Source: Desulfospira joergensenii DSM 10085 (lineage in GTDB: Bacteria; Desulfobacterota; Desulfobacteria; Desulfobacterales; Desulfobacteraceae). Taken from it: a stretch of 64,000 nucleotides of DNA. Positions within the stretch are counted from its first letter, which is position 1. Each line of letters opens with the position of its first letter. Location of the stretch: NCBI RefSeq assembly GCF_000420085.1, contig NZ_ATUG01000001.1, forward strand, positions 2,007,223-2,071,222, in the 5' to 3' direction. Below, piece after piece: positions 17,433-27,181 of the stretch. Made by a program: the position numbers and the translations under genes. The notes under the pieces were generated by a model that worked only from the letters and a program-made list of their open reading frames with translations, had not been told where the DNA came from and did not search any database.

Positions 17433-18746
17433 CTAGCCGATCACTGAAAAACTGGAGTTGGGGTTGATTTCCCGGAGCCGGCTGAAAAAACCGATATCGC
17501 ACTCCCGCTTAGTATAGTGCATCTTAAATTTGATTGGATCCTTGTCATGATCCTGGCCGCCCTCACAGCCCTCAATCAGCTCGGCCATGAGGACCCCGAC
17601 CACGGGCGCATTTTTATACTGGTTGCCCGAGGTTCCCACGGCCATATAAAAACCGGGCAGGTCAGACTTGTCATAGATGGGGATCCAGTCATCGGAGGCA
17701 TCGTAGAGATCCACGATTCCCTGGGCTTTTCCCGGGCCTGGGATGGGCAGGCCTTTCAAGCGCTGGGCCTCCCGCATGACCTGGGTGGTCCATTGTTCGG
17801 TGAAATTGGTGTCATAGGTGTCCGGATCATCTACATAGTCCAGGGTATCGCACTCGGGGTCCTCGGACCCGATGAGCACATGGTTTCCGATTTCCGGCCG
17901 GGAATAGCAGCCCACATCTCCGTCGGAGATGATGGTACCCAGATTGTTGTAGTCAAACCCTTCCGGAGAGGGAACGTGGCAGACCTCCTGCTTCAGGGGG
18001 CGGGTCTTGATCTTCATCCCCTGGGTCACCCCGGCCATCTCGTTGATCTGATAGGAGTGGGGGCCGGCCACATTGACCACCACCGGGGCATGGATTTCAG
18101 TCCCGTCTTCCAGTTTGATTCCTGCACATCTCCCCTCTTTTTTCAGAATCTCAACCACCTTTGCCTTGAACAGGTACTCCCCTCCGACGTTTTCACCGGC
18201 CTTCTGAACGTTGTGCACGGACTGTTTGGGATCACTGATCAGGCCCGATTCCGGGACATAGATGGCCCCGGCCACAGCGTCTGCCGTGGGCTCGCCGAAA
18301 CGGGGATCCTTCTGGGTCACCGGGGGCCCGAACTGCCGGGTATCTGCGATGGTCATCAGCTTTTTTATCCCTTCGGGATCCAGTTCTTCGTAACAGACGT
18401 TCAGTTCGTCCAAGGAGGCCATGACATTTTTCAGATAATGGTTCTTCTCGGTTTTAATGACCAGGCAACCGGTGTTGATATACTTGACCAGGCCCGTGGG
18501 ATCCACCACACCCAGATACCTGACCCAGTCCAGCCAGTAATAATAGCCTTCCCGGGCCATGGCCACCCCGTCGGGGGTGGAATAATGGAGCCGGATAATG
18601 GCACATGATCCTGAAGTCGATCCGAATCCCGATCCGGACAGCTTGTCCACGTTGAGAACTTTTTTCCCTTGCTTTGCCAGTTCAAATCCCACGCAGGCAC
18701 CGATGATTCCGGCACCGATGACAATGGCGTCATATTGCTTTGCCAT
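17433..18746 (-). CDS. FAD-dependent amine oxidase/dehydrogenase of the DAO family
   Basis: 437 residues. The N-terminal motif 'DAIVIGAGIIGACVGFELAK' is a G-x-G-x-x-G Rossmann fold. 'GFGSTSGSCAIIRLHYSTPD' is the DAO-family FAD loop, with a possible flavin-attachment or active-site His. The C-terminal 'GFYMAVGTSGNQYKNAPVVG' matches the last FAD contact of sarcosine and dimethylglycine oxidases. Family members oxidise N-methyl or amino groups of amino acids. Between an MttB-family methyltransferase and the importer, it probably oxidises the partly demethylated product (inference). The electron acceptor is not evident. Confidence 0.87.
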   Translation of the reverse strand: MAKQYDAIVIGAGIIGACVGFELAKQGKKVLNVDKLSGSGFGSTSGSCAIIRLHYSTPDGVAMAREGYYYWLDWVRYLGVVDPTGLVKYINTGCLVIKTEKNHYLKNVMASLDELNVCYEELDPEGIKKLMTIADTRQFGPPVTQKDPRFGEPTADAVAGAIYVPESGLISDPKQSVHNVQKAGENVGGEYLFKAKVVEILKKEGRCAGIKLEDGTEIHAPVVVNVAGPHSYQINEMAGVTQGMKIKTRPLKQEVCHVPSPEGFDYNNLGTIISDGDVGCYSRPEIGNHVLIGSEDPECDTLDYVDDPDTYDTNFTEQWTTQVMREAQRLKGLPIPGPGKAQGIVDLYDASDDWIPIYDKSDLPGFYMAVGTSGNQYKNAPVVGVLMAELIEGCEGGQDHDKDPIKFKMHYTKRECDIGFFSRLREINPNSSFSVIG

Positions 18747-18797
18747 ATACTCTCTACTCCTCTTTATCCTATTTTGAATCGTTAATGGGAAAAGGGA

Positions 18798-20261
18798 TCA
18801 GGCCTGGGCGCCTGTCAATTCCTTTTCCCCCTCATCCCTTATCCGTTCCAGTTCAGTCCTCACACGGTCGGTCAGGCCTTCCGGCTGATGGGTCTGCGTA
18901 ATTCTTTTGATCTCTTCCCTGACCCGGTCTTCCGTTGTTTGGGAACCTGCTTTCTCCCACTGGTCAAAGGGCAGCCTTGTAAACACCCTGGGCCGCCAGA
19001 GCTGATCCTTGAAATGCTTCATGGTATGGGGCTGCTGAAGAAAATGTCCCCCGGGCCCCACCCCGGCCATGACATCCAGGGCCAGGTGCTCCTCACTGAC
19101 TTCCATCCCCCTTAAAAACCTCTTTGCCATTCCAATGACCTCGTTGCTCATCACCAGTTGTTCCACGCTGCAGGCCATGGACATGTCCATATATCCCACG
19201 TCATGGATCAGGTTGAGGCCGGACAGGCCCTGGGCCAGGATGTGATAGGCGGCTTCCGCCCCGGACTGGGCATCCAGGCATTTTGAGTCCGTGGCTCCGG
19301 CCAGTCCCCAGGTGGGCAGCCCCAGGGACTGGGCCACCTCGGCCTGGGCCGCCAGGGCCAGGCTCATCTCCGGTGCGGCAATGCTCATCAATGCCCGGGA
19401 CATATCCAGGATGCCGAAGTTGCATCCCAGACCCACGGGACAGCCGGGCCGGCGAAGCTGGGCCACGGTGACACAGAACATGGACTCTGCCACGCCCTGG
19501 GCCACGGCCCCGGCCATGGTCACGGGACCGGTGGCCCCGGGCTGAATGGCCGGTCCCATCATCTGGGGCATGAACCGGTCCGCCGCAATAAAAATCCGGT
19601 CCGCCACCTCCTGGGGCATGACCAGGGGCGAGATGGGTTCCGGATAAAGGACCAGAAAGGGCTTTTCCCTGAGGGCCTCTGCACCGCCGGCCACTTCAGC
19701 GGCCATGTCATAGATCAGTTCCGTACCCCGGGGAGAATAGGCCAGAAAAACAATCGGTTTTGTCGTATGGGTAACCGCGGCAAAAAACTCATGGAGCTCA
19801 GCCGCCACTGCCGGGACGTCCTGGGCCGATCCCATGGGCATGATCCAGTCGATATTCTCCAGGGCATCGGCAATCAGGGCGGCACGGGACAGGTCTTCCA
19901 CCCTTGTCTCGTGAAACTCACCGGTAAAGGCATCCTTGGTATTGGGGCTGGCCGTGGCTGTGCCGTAATAGCTGTTTCTGCCGGAAACATCCATGGCCCG
20001 GTTCCCCAGGCGGTCATAGAGAGACCAGCCCCTGGGAGCCGTATCCAGGCAGCCCTGAACAATATACTCCGGCACCTTTACCGACTCGCCCCGGACCCGG
20101 GCGCCTGCGGATTTCATCATCTCCCGGACACCCGGGTGGAGTACCTTGAACCCGACTTTTTCCAATATTTCAAAGGAGGCCCGCTTTATTCTTTCCACCT
20201 GATCCGAATTGAGCATCCGGAACCGGGGGCTCGCATCCCAGGTGGTATTTGTCTGAATCAT
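18798..20261 (-). CDS. MttB-family (trimethylamine methyltransferase superfamily) protein without pyrrolysine
   Basis: About 487 residues from ATG 20261, which has AAGGAG 9 bases upstream; a TTG at 20270 is too close. Family marks are 'ALENIDWIMPMGSAQDVPA', 'PISPLVMPQEVADRI' and 'GLPTWGLAGATDSKCLDAQS'; the last covers the region where methanogen MttB carries pyrrolysine. No in-frame amber codon occurs, so it belongs with the non-Pyl branch that includes glycine betaine:corrinoid methyltransferases. Expected role: transfer of a methyl group from a quaternary amine to a corrinoid protein. It is the first gene of cluster 2. No corrinoid protein is adjacent; the nearest is at 42185. Confidence 0.88.
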   Translation of the reverse strand: MIQTNTTWDASPRFRMLNSDQVERIKRASFEILEKVGFKVLHPGVREMMKSAGARVRGESVKVPEYIVQGCLDTAPRGWSLYDRLGNRAMDVSGRNSYYGTATASPNTKDAFTGEFHETRVEDLSRAALIADALENIDWIMPMGSAQDVPAVAAELHEFFAAVTHTTKPIVFLAYSPRGTELIYDMAAEVAGGAEALREKPFLVLYPEPISPLVMPQEVADRIFIAADRFMPQMMGPAIQPGATGPVTMAGAVAQGVAESMFCVTVAQLRRPGCPVGLGCNFGILDMSRALMSIAAPEMSLALAAQAEVAQSLGLPTWGLAGATDSKCLDAQSGAEAAYHILAQGLSGLNLIHDVGYMDMSMACSVEQLVMSNEVIGMAKRFLRGMEVSEEHLALDVMAGVGPGGHFLQQPHTMKHFKDQLWRPRVFTRLPFDQWEKAGSQTTEDRVREEIKRITQTHQPEGLTDRVRTELERIRDEGEKELTGAQA

Positions 20262-20411
20262 AATATTCAACTCCTTCCGGGAATTTACAGGTCTGCAATA
20301 TTGGCCGACAATTTTATCCTGTTTGGTCGAGGAGCCTGCTGCCTGTCAAAGGAGGGAAACTGGTCTGAAAGCCGTTCCAGTCGGTCCTTCTCTATCTTCT
20401 CGACGCTTTAA

Positions 20412-20426
20412 TCGTTAGTTTAACGA
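20412..20426. promoter_or_regulatory. Palindrome near the cluster 2 promoter
   Basis: TCGTTA-GTT-TAACGA is a perfect 6+3+6 inverted repeat, 151 bp upstream of the methyltransferase start codon and 8 bp downstream (leftward) of a TTGACT hexamer. It could be the operator for cluster 2. No regulator gene is adjacent. Confidence 0.4.
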
Positions 20427-20611
20427 ACCGGTAAAGTCAACCCAAAACAAAAATTTGAGCCTTTTGGGGATATTTTTTTTCTTTGCAACTAAATAACAAA
20501 AAAGTAATCGCAGACCCGGCCCCACAAAACCTGTCAGAGGACAGAGATCTCTTCAAGGGAGAGGAAAAGAGCAAATATCTTCTTTGTTTTCGGGAAAGCA
20601 TTTCAATTTTA

Positions 20612-20626
20612 GCAATTTAAAATTGC
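20612..20626. promoter_or_regulatory. Palindrome upstream of ilvC
   Basis: GCAATTT-A-AAATTGC is a perfect 7+1+7 inverted repeat, 127 bp before ilvC and just ahead of a TTGACG hexamer at 20638. It may be a regulator site for ilvC, or a chance palindrome in AT-rich DNA. Confidence 0.35.
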
Positions 20627-20753
20627 AAATGATTCATTTGACGCAATAAAAAAATTCCGGCATGGTGGTGTTTAACTGATAAAGCCACGGAACCCGGACC
20701 TTTGTTGAGAACCGGATGGCAAAAATACAAAAAAGAGATAAAAGGAGAGCAAC

Positions 20754-22223
20754 ATGGGCCGAAATTATTTCAACAGCCTGCCCCTGAGGCTGCAGCTGGA
20801 AGAATTATCCCAGTGCCGTTTGATGGATCAATCTGAATTCAATGGTGTGGAAGCCCTGAAGGGCAAAAAAATCGTTATCGTGGGATGCGGGGCCCAGGGA
20901 CTTCACCAGGGCCTCAACTTAAGGGACTCGGGCCTGGACGTCTCATACACCCTGAGGAAAGCGGCCATTGAAGAAAAACGGCAATCCTGGAAAAATGCCA
21001 CGGAAAACGGATTCCAGGTGGGACCTTACGAAACCATGCTGCCCCAGGCAGACCTGGTCATCAACCTGACCCCGGACAAACAGCATTCCAACGTCATTGA
21101 GAGTGTCATGCCCCTGATGAAGCAGGGGGCCTGTCTTTCCTACTCCCACGGATTCAACATCGTTGAAGAGGGCATGGAGATCCGCAAGGACTTGACCGTC
21201 ATCATGGTGGCCCCAAAATCCCCGGGCACGGAAGTCCGGGAAGAGTATAAAAGGGGATTCGGCGTCCCCACCCTTATCGCGGTCCACCGGGAAAACGATC
21301 CGGAAGCAAAGGGCTGGGAAATGGCCAAGGCATATGCCGCCGGAACCGGGGGGCATCGGGCCGGGGTTCTCCAGTCTTCCTTTGTCGCCGAGGTGAAATC
21401 CGATCTCATGGGGGAACAGACCATTCTCTGCGGGGTTCTGCAGATGGGCTCTCTGCTCTGCTACGACAAGATGATCGAAAAAAACGTGGATCCGGGATAT
21501 GCTTCCAAGCTGGTCCAGTACGGATGGGAAACCGTTACCGAAGCCCTGAAACACGGGGGCATCACCAATATGATGGACCGGCTTTCCAACCCGGCCAAGA
21601 TCCGGGCCTTTGATTTAAGCGAACAGCTCAAGGAGATCCTGACCCCCCTTTTCAACAAGCATATGGACGACATCATGACCGGTCATTTTTCAAAGACCAT
21701 GATGGAGGACTGGGCAGACAACGACGCTGACCTGCTTAAATGGCGGGCCCAGACTGCGGACACTCCCTTTGAGACCTCGACCTCCACGGATGAAGATATT
21801 CCGGAACAAGAGTACTTTGACAGGGGAATCCTCATGGTGGCCATGGTCAAGGCCGGGGTCGAACTGGCCTACGACACTATGGTCTCCGCCGGCATCATTG
21901 AAGAGTCTGCCTATTACGAATCCCTCCACGAGGTGCCTCTGATCGCCAACCTCATCGCCCGGAAAAAACTCTACGAAATGAACGTGGTGATTTCGGACAC
22001 GGCGGAATACGGCTGTTATCTCTTCTCCCACAAGGCCGTGCCCCTGCTTGAGGATTTCATGAAGGGCCTGGATGCCGACGTGATCGGCAAAGGCCTTGAC
22101 CTTGGGGACAGCGGGGTGGACAATGTCCGGCTCATCCAGGTCAACGAGGCCATCCGCTCCACCAGCGTGGAGGTTACGGGCAAAAGACTGCGGACCCATA
22201 TGGGCGCCATGAAGCAATTGTAA
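20754..22223 (+). CDS. ilvC: Ketol-acid reductoisomerase, class II (long form)
   Basis: 489 residues, close to the enterobacterial class II enzyme and far longer than the roughly 330-residue class I form. The NAD(P) motif '[18 protein letters not shown]' sits near residue 43, followed by 'YTLRK' for phosphate recognition. 'SYSHGFNI' and '[13 protein letters not shown]' are the conserved catalytic regions, and the duplicated knotted C-terminal domain is present ([18 protein letters not shown]). It isomerises and reduces acetolactate in valine/isoleucine synthesis. No ilvB, ilvN or ilvD is nearby, and it is read divergently from the methyltransferase operon. Confidence 0.95.
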   Translation: MGRNYFNSLPLRLQLEELSQCRLMDQSEFNGVEALKGKKIVIVGCGAQGLHQGLNLRDSGLDVSYTLRKAAIEEKRQSWKNATENGFQVGPYETMLPQADLVINLTPDKQHSNVIESVMPLMKQGACLSYSHGFNIVEEGMEIRKDLTVIMVAPKSPGTEVREEYKRGFGVPTLIAVHRENDPEAKGWEMAKAYAAGTGGHRAGVLQSSFVAEVKSDLMGEQTILCGVLQMGSLLCYDKMIEKNVDPGYASKLVQYGWETVTEALKHGGITNMMDRLSNPAKIRAFDLSEQLKEILTPLFNKHMDDIMTGHFSKTMMEDWADNDADLLKWRAQTADTPFETSTSTDEDIPEQEYFDRGILMVAMVKAGVELAYDTMVSAGIIEESAYYESLHEVPLIANLIARKKLYEMNVVISDTAEYGCYLFSHKAVPLLEDFMKGLDADVIGKGLDLGDSGVDNVRLIQVNEAIRSTSVEVTGKRLRTHMGAMKQL

Positions 22224-22262
22224 TCCCCTGCCGAAAACCTTGGGGATTTCCTGATACTCCCA

Positions 22263-22305
22263 AGCCCCGGGAAGAGGCTTTCTCCTCTGCCCGGGGCTCA
22301 ATTCT
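22263..22305 (+). terminator. Hairpin terminator after ilvC
   Basis: AGCCCCGGGAAGAGG pairs with CCTCTGCCCGGGGCT (one mismatch) around CTTTCT, 39 bp after the ilvC stop. The following tract is C/T-rich rather than pure T, so it may act weakly. Confidence 0.65.
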
Positions 22306-22408
22306 CTCCTTTACATTAAATCGCTTTTTAACTAAGATTGTTTCCATATTGAAAAGCCGTCCAGAGGGGGACGTTTTCTTGTTTTATAAATTCATCGGGG
22401 GCAATTGC

Positions 22409-22939
22409 ATGGGAATAAAATCCATTGTCCGTCTGTTCATTTTCATTCTTTTACCCGTCCTCATGATCCTTTCCCAAGCCCATTCCGGGGAAAAGCTGAT
22501 CAAAGATATCCGTCTTCCTGAAATCAGCAGCAAAAAAATTATTTTAAGGGTCGGCACCGGTTCCGCAGAAAGGGAGTACACCCATGCAGACATTGAGTCC
22601 CTGGGATTAAAGCAGATCCGGACGTCCACATACTGGAAAGAAGATGACGGCGTCTACCAGGGAGTCCTCCTGAGAGATCTTCTCCGGAATGCCGGCATCG
22701 AAGCCAGCAAAGGAATTTCCATCTCTGCCCTGGATGGTTTTACAACGAAAATCCCCAGGGAAGACTGGGAAAACTGGCCCGTGCTCCTGGCCACCCGGCG
22801 GGACGGCAAGATCATGTCCATCCGGAAAAAAGGACCTTTAAGAATCATCTATCCCAAGGACCTGGGCGGCCCCGTGGCAAAAATTGAAATGAGAATCCGG
22901 TGGATCTGGGCAATCAAAAGCATCCGTCCTGAAAACTAA
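22409..22939 (+). CDS. Periplasmic SUOX-fold (molybdopterin-oxidoreductase-like) domain protein
   Basis: 176 residues from ATG 22409; a GGGGG lies 7 bases upstream. A signal peptide (IFILLPVLMILSQAHSGE) is followed by a domain with 'YTHADIESLGLKQIRTSTYW', 'GVLLRDLLRNAGI', 'ISALDGFTTKIPREDWENWP' and 'LRIIYPKD'. This order is typical of the sulfite-oxidase Moco-binding fold. The conserved Cys that ligates molybdenum is missing, so it is probably a binding or sensing domain. It is followed by two histidine kinases and a binding protein on the same strand, suggesting a periplasmic input component. Confidence 0.65.
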   Translation: MGIKSIVRLFIFILLPVLMILSQAHSGEKLIKDIRLPEISSKKIILRVGTGSAEREYTHADIESLGLKQIRTSTYWKEDDGVYQGVLLRDLLRNAGIEASKGISISALDGFTTKIPREDWENWPVLLATRRDGKIMSIRKKGPLRIIYPKDLGGPVAKIEMRIRWIWAIKSIRPEN

Positions 22940-22982
22940 GGCAAAGAAAAAAGCCGGCAACCCCTAAAATTTACGGAAGATC

Positions 22983-24752
22983 ATGACAAACAAAAAGGGC
23001 CTGTACCTGTCCATTTCAGCTGTGATCCTCATCTGCCTTGGCATCAGCGTATCCACCTATAAAACAGCGTCCCACATGGAAGGCAGCCTGACCAATGAGT
23101 TCCATGAAGCCTCCCGCCATTCGGGCAAGCTGCAACTGGATGTTTTAAAATTTCAGCTCTGTCTGGAGATTTTCTCAAACCATCCGGACAGGGCCTCATT
23201 TGAGAACCTGGCAGAAGGACTTGACCTCATGTTTCTGCGCCTGGATGTGGTAAACGGGCTGATCAGCAGGCTGGATCCCGAGGAGCAGGACAATATCCAG
23301 GCGCTTTCCAAGACCTTTGAAAGAATCGACGCCATCGTCCTTCAGGGAGAAAAAGAAACTTTCAACGGCCTGGACCGGATCCGATCCGAAATTCAATCCA
23401 TCCAGGGACAATTGCAGAATCTCAACTTCATGTTTGAGACCATTGCACAGACAAGCATTTCAGACACCAGCCACGCCCTCTATACCCAGGCGGAGAAGAC
23501 CATTGTTTTTCTCCTGGTCATCGGGCTGACCCTGGTGGGCGTGATTGCTCTATATTATAAACAGAAAACCACCTCCGTTGAAATGAAGCAGCTGCGAAAC
23601 TACCTTTCCAATATCATCAACTCCATGCCTTCCATGCTCATCGGGGTGGACCGCAGGGGCAGGGTCACCCAGTGGAACCTTGAAGCCCAAAAAATCACGG
23701 GACTCTCCCGGGAAAAGGCCCTGGGCAGACTCCTTCCCGAGGCGGCGCCCATGCTGGCAAAGGAAATGGACCGGGTCTTCCTTGCCATTGAAACCGGACA
23801 AAAGCAGATTAATCTTAAATCCTCCCGCACGGTAAAAGACCGGACCCTTTTTGAAGATGTCACCATCTTTCCCCTGATTTCAAGGGGAGTGACCGGGGCG
23901 GTCATCCGGGTGGATGACATCACTGAAAAGGTAAGAATGGAAGAGCTCGTGGTCCAGAGCGAAAAAATGCTTTCCGTGGGAGGCCTGGCTGCAGGCATGG
24001 CCCATGAGATCAACAATCCCCTGGCCGGCATGATCCAGAGTGCCAATGTCCTTGCCAGACGCCTGTCCGACAATTTTAATATCCCGGCCAACCAGGAGGC
24101 GGCCCAGGAGGCAGGCACGGATATGGAAGCCATCTCCAGGTTTATGGAAGCCCGGGGAATTCCCCCTATGATAAGGGCAATCACCACCTCCGGGTCCAGA
24201 ATGGCGAAAATCATTAAAAACATGCTCAGCTTTGCCCGCCAGGGTGAGGAACGGATTTCGTTTTACTCCCTTTCGGAACTCATGGAAAAAACCCTTGAAC
24301 TGGCCGCCACAGACTATGACCTGAAAAAAAAATATGATTTTAAACAGATCCGCATCATCAAGAAGTTTCAGACCGACCTTCCCCGGATCCCCTGCGAGGG
24401 AGCCAAAATCCAGCAGGTCCTCCTGAACCTCCTCATAAACGGGGCCCAGGCCATGCAGGAGGCAAAAACAAACGGGCCTCAATTCATCCTGCGCATCCGC
24501 CTGGACAAAACCGGCGAAACCGTGTCCATGGAGATCGAGGACAATGGACCGGGTATGGATGAAAAGACAAGGAAACGGGTATTTGAGCCCTTCTTCACCA
24601 CCAAACCCGTGGGGGTGGGTACGGGTCTGGGGCTGAGCGTATCCTACTTCATTATCCGGGAAAACCACCAAGGAGAAATGAGAGTTGAATCCAAGCCCGG
24701 AGCCGGGACAAAATTCATCGTCCGCCTGCCCAAGGGAGGAAAAAGCAGATGA
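22983..24752 (+). CDS. Membrane-bound PAS sensor histidine kinase (orphan), paralogue 1
   Basis: 589 residues. Membrane helices lie at about 7-25 and 173-192 and enclose a helical periplasmic domain of about 145 residues. A PAS domain follows (LRNYLSNIINSMPSMLIGVD to VIRVDDITEKV). The HisKA H-box is GMAHEINNPLAGM. The ATPase domain has 'LLNLLINGAQAMQ', 'DNGPGMDEK' and 'GTGLGLSVSYF'. About 35 extra residues (IPANQEAAQEAGTDMEAISR and onward) sit between the two HisKA helices, as in its paralogue at 24878. No receiver partner is adjacent. Confidence 0.9.
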   Translation: MTNKKGLYLSISAVILICLGISVSTYKTASHMEGSLTNEFHEASRHSGKLQLDVLKFQLCLEIFSNHPDRASFENLAEGLDLMFLRLDVVNGLISRLDPEEQDNIQALSKTFERIDAIVLQGEKETFNGLDRIRSEIQSIQGQLQNLNFMFETIAQTSISDTSHALYTQAEKTIVFLLVIGLTLVGVIALYYKQKTTSVEMKQLRNYLSNIINSMPSMLIGVDRRGRVTQWNLEAQKITGLSREKALGRLLPEAAPMLAKEMDRVFLAIETGQKQINLKSSRTVKDRTLFEDVTIFPLISRGVTGAVIRVDDITEKVRMEELVVQSEKMLSVGGLAAGMAHEINNPLAGMIQSANVLARRLSDNFNIPANQEAAQEAGTDMEAISRFMEARGIPPMIRAITTSGSRMAKIIKNMLSFARQGEERISFYSLSELMEKTLELAATDYDLKKKYDFKQIRIIKKFQTDLPRIPCEGAKIQQVLLNLLINGAQAMQEAKTNGPQFILRIRLDKTGETVSMEIEDNGPGMDEKTRKRVFEPFFTTKPVGVGTGLGLSVSYFIIRENHQGEMRVESKPGAGTKFIVRLPKGGKSR

Positions 24753-24877
24753 AAAAAATCCATGGAAAAACCATTCCCCGGCCATTCCCGAGACCAGGCA
24801 ACCGGCCTTGTCTTTTCCCTTGGGACTGACCAGACAGGATGTTTTGATCCCTTCTTTCCAGGATAGAGGACCCTAGA

Positions 24878-27181
24878 ATGAAATTTCATTCCATTACATT
24901 CAAACTCCTTTTTTTCATCGGCTGTGCCTTTGCCCTGACCACGGTATCCGTCCTGGCGCTGGCAGACATCCAGCTCAAGCAGATTCTGGACAAAAGCCAG
25001 GAGTCCGTTTATCAGAAAAAAATAGACGGCATCCTGGGATTACTCACCGACCAGGTGGAGAGGCTGAAAAAAACCGGGCTGGTGGAAGCCTATGAAGATG
25101 ATTTTAAAGCTTCAGCCGTCAAAAACCTGACCCGGTATTCCCAGGACTCAAACCAGAACTCTTTCTCAACCCTGGTGGTTCTCGACGGAAAGGGCAGAAT
25201 TGTCATGAGCCGGCAACGGGCCGCCGGGAGCCAGGCCCCCATAGTGATCCATTCCCAGGGTGAGATTCTTTCCTCGTCCCGGGGAAATTTCAACTATACC
25301 TTTAAGGGGAAAAAACATTGGTGCATTTTCAAACGCTTTGCCCCCTGGGACTGGATCATTGCCTATACCCTTCCCCTGGAAATCAAATATGCCAATGCCA
25401 GGACTTTTTCCACCCTATTGTTTTTCATCATGGCCGGCATATCCTTGTTCGCCACCTTTCTGCTCTCCCTTGTGGTGACCCGGTTCACCAAGCCCATCAC
25501 CCGGCTGACCCGCATCTCCACCCGGATGGCCGCCGGTAATCTTGACCAGGAAATCGATTTGGCAGGCAAGGATGAAATCGGCGTCCTGGCCAATTCCTTT
25601 TCCCTGATGAGGGACTCCATCAAGGAGAAGATCTCCGGCCTCAGCCGCCTGGGGCTCATCATGGAGTCCACCTCGGATCTGGTCTCCATGGCCACCCCGG
25701 AAGCCGGAATACTCTACATCAACCATGCCGGGAAAAAACTTTTGGGATGGCCGGAGGACACGGATGTCCGTACAAAGCAGATCCCGGACCTCCACCCGGC
25801 CCGGGCCATGGAGATCATCCAGACCCATGGGATCCCCACTGCCATGGAAAAAGGCATCTGGAAGGGGGAAACCGCCATCACAGGGCCGGACGGCCGGGAG
25901 ATTCCGGTTTCCCAGGTCATCATGGCCCACAGATCCGACACCGGGGAACTTGAATACCTCTCAACCATCATGAGGGATATCACCGAAAGAAAAGCTTACG
26001 AAACCGAACTCAACAAGCTGCGGAATTATCTGTCCAATATCATTGATTCCATGCCTTCGGTACTCATCGGCGTGGATGCAGGGGGCAGGGTCACCCAGTG
26101 GAACAAGACCGCGGAAAAGGCTACGGGAATCAAGGCTGCCACTGCCCATGGAAAGGCCCTGTCAGAGGTGTTCCCCAGGATGAGTCCCCAGATGGAGCAG
26201 GTGGCCGAGAGCATCCAAACCCGGGAGGTCCGCCATGGGCGGAAGAATCCCCGGCAATCTAAAGGCGGAACCCATTACGAAGATGTCACCATTTATCCCC
26301 TTGTGACCAACGGGGTGGAAGGGGCTGTGATCCGTCTGGACGACGTTACGGAAAAGGTCCGCCTGGAAGAGATGATGGTCCAGTCCGAAAAGATGCTGTC
26401 CGTGGGCGGGCTTGCCGCAGGTATGGCCCATGAGATCAACAACCCCCTGGCCGGCATGCTCCAGACGGCCAGCGTCATGGAGAGAAGGCTCTCCTGTGAA
26501 AAGAAGATCCCGGCCAATATCCAGGCGGCCCGGGAAGCCGGTACCTCCATGGAGGCCATCCAGTCCTTTATGAAAGCCCGGGAAATCCCCAGGATGCTGG
26601 AAACCATCCACCAGTCAGGACTCAGGGTGGCGGATATCGTGGACAACATGCTCAGTTTTGCCCGCAAGGGAGATGCCATGGTCTCGCCAACCTCCCTGGA
26701 GGATCTTCTGGACAAAACCCTGGGACTGGCCGCCACAGACTATGACCTGAAAAAAGAGTATGATTTCAAGTTGATTCAGATTATCCGGGAATACCAGAAC
26801 AATACCCCCATGGTTCCCTGCGAGAAAGGCAAGATCCAGCAGGTCCTGCTCAATATCCTGAGAAACGGAGCCCAGGCCATGCAGGAGGCAGGGATTGAAC
26901 AGCCCAGATTCATCGTCCGCACAAGGTTTCACAAGGAAAACGACCGGGTCTGCATGGAGATCGAGGACAATGGGCCGGGCATGGACGAAAAGACCCGCAA
27001 AAGGATATTTGAACCCTTTTTCACCACCAAGCCCGTGGGGGTGGGAACCGGTCTGGGCCTGAGCGTATCCTATTTCATTATCAAGGAAAACCACGGCGGG
27101 GATATGCAGGTTCAATCCCGGCCCGGAGCCGGCTCAAAATTTATCATCTGCCTTCCCCTGGAGAGGAGACTCCGGTCATGA
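24878..27181 (+). CDS. Membrane-bound Cache-like/HAMP/PAS/PAS histidine kinase (orphan), paralogue 2
   Basis: 767 residues. A first membrane helix at about 8-28 is followed by a Cache-like periplasmic domain, and a second helix at about 177-202. A HAMP segment (TRFTKPITRLTRISTRMAAG) and two PAS domains precede HisKA (GMAHEINNPLAGM) and an ATPase domain ending GTGLGLSVSYF. From the second PAS onward it closely matches the kinase at 22983, including the extra block between HisKA helices, so one arose from the other by duplication with a different sensor end. Its stop overlaps the next gene's start. Confidence 0.92.
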   Translation: MKFHSITFKLLFFIGCAFALTTVSVLALADIQLKQILDKSQESVYQKKIDGILGLLTDQVERLKKTGLVEAYEDDFKASAVKNLTRYSQDSNQNSFSTLVVLDGKGRIVMSRQRAAGSQAPIVIHSQGEILSSSRGNFNYTFKGKKHWCIFKRFAPWDWIIAYTLPLEIKYANARTFSTLLFFIMAGISLFATFLLSLVVTRFTKPITRLTRISTRMAAGNLDQEIDLAGKDEIGVLANSFSLMRDSIKEKISGLSRLGLIMESTSDLVSMATPEAGILYINHAGKKLLGWPEDTDVRTKQIPDLHPARAMEIIQTHGIPTAMEKGIWKGETAITGPDGREIPVSQVIMAHRSDTGELEYLSTIMRDITERKAYETELNKLRNYLSNIIDSMPSVLIGVDAGGRVTQWNKTAEKATGIKAATAHGKALSEVFPRMSPQMEQVAESIQTREVRHGRKNPRQSKGGTHYEDVTIYPLVTNGVEGAVIRLDDVTEKVRLEEMMVQSEKMLSVGGLAAGMAHEINNPLAGMLQTASVMERRLSCEKKIPANIQAAREAGTSMEAIQSFMKAREIPRMLETIHQSGLRVADIVDNMLSFARKGDAMVSPTSLEDLLDKTLGLAATDYDLKKEYDFKLIQIIREYQNNTPMVPCEKGKIQQVLLNILRNGAQAMQEAGIEQPRFIVRTRFHKENDRVCMEIEDNGPGMDEKTRKRIFEPFFTTKPVGVGTGLGLSVSYFIIKENHGGDMQVQSRPGAGSKFIICLPLERRLRS

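Larger units (their letters stand above)
20271..20753. other. Divergent intergenic region between the MttB-family gene and ilvC
   Basis: 482 bp, AT-rich in the middle. Two short perfect palindromes (20412-20426 and 20612-20626) lie nearer the leftward and rightward gene respectively. A TTGACT on the minus strand at 20440-20435 is a possible -35 for cluster 2, with only a poor -10. AAAGGAGAG lies just before the ilvC start. No small gene or known riboswitch was recognised. Confidence 0.5.

Noticed and set aside
17517..18608. 363-codon plus-strand open frame
   Set aside because: Antisense to the DAO flavoprotein, with shadow-type composition.
18798..20261. Pyrrolysine (in-frame amber) in the MttB homologue
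   Set aside because: The frame is continuous through the region where MttB carries pyrrolysine, so this is the non-Pyl branch.
20640..20700. Sigma-54 promoter for ilvC
   Set aside because: GGCATGGTGGTGTT resembles the -24/-12 elements, but the invariant GC at -12 is missing.
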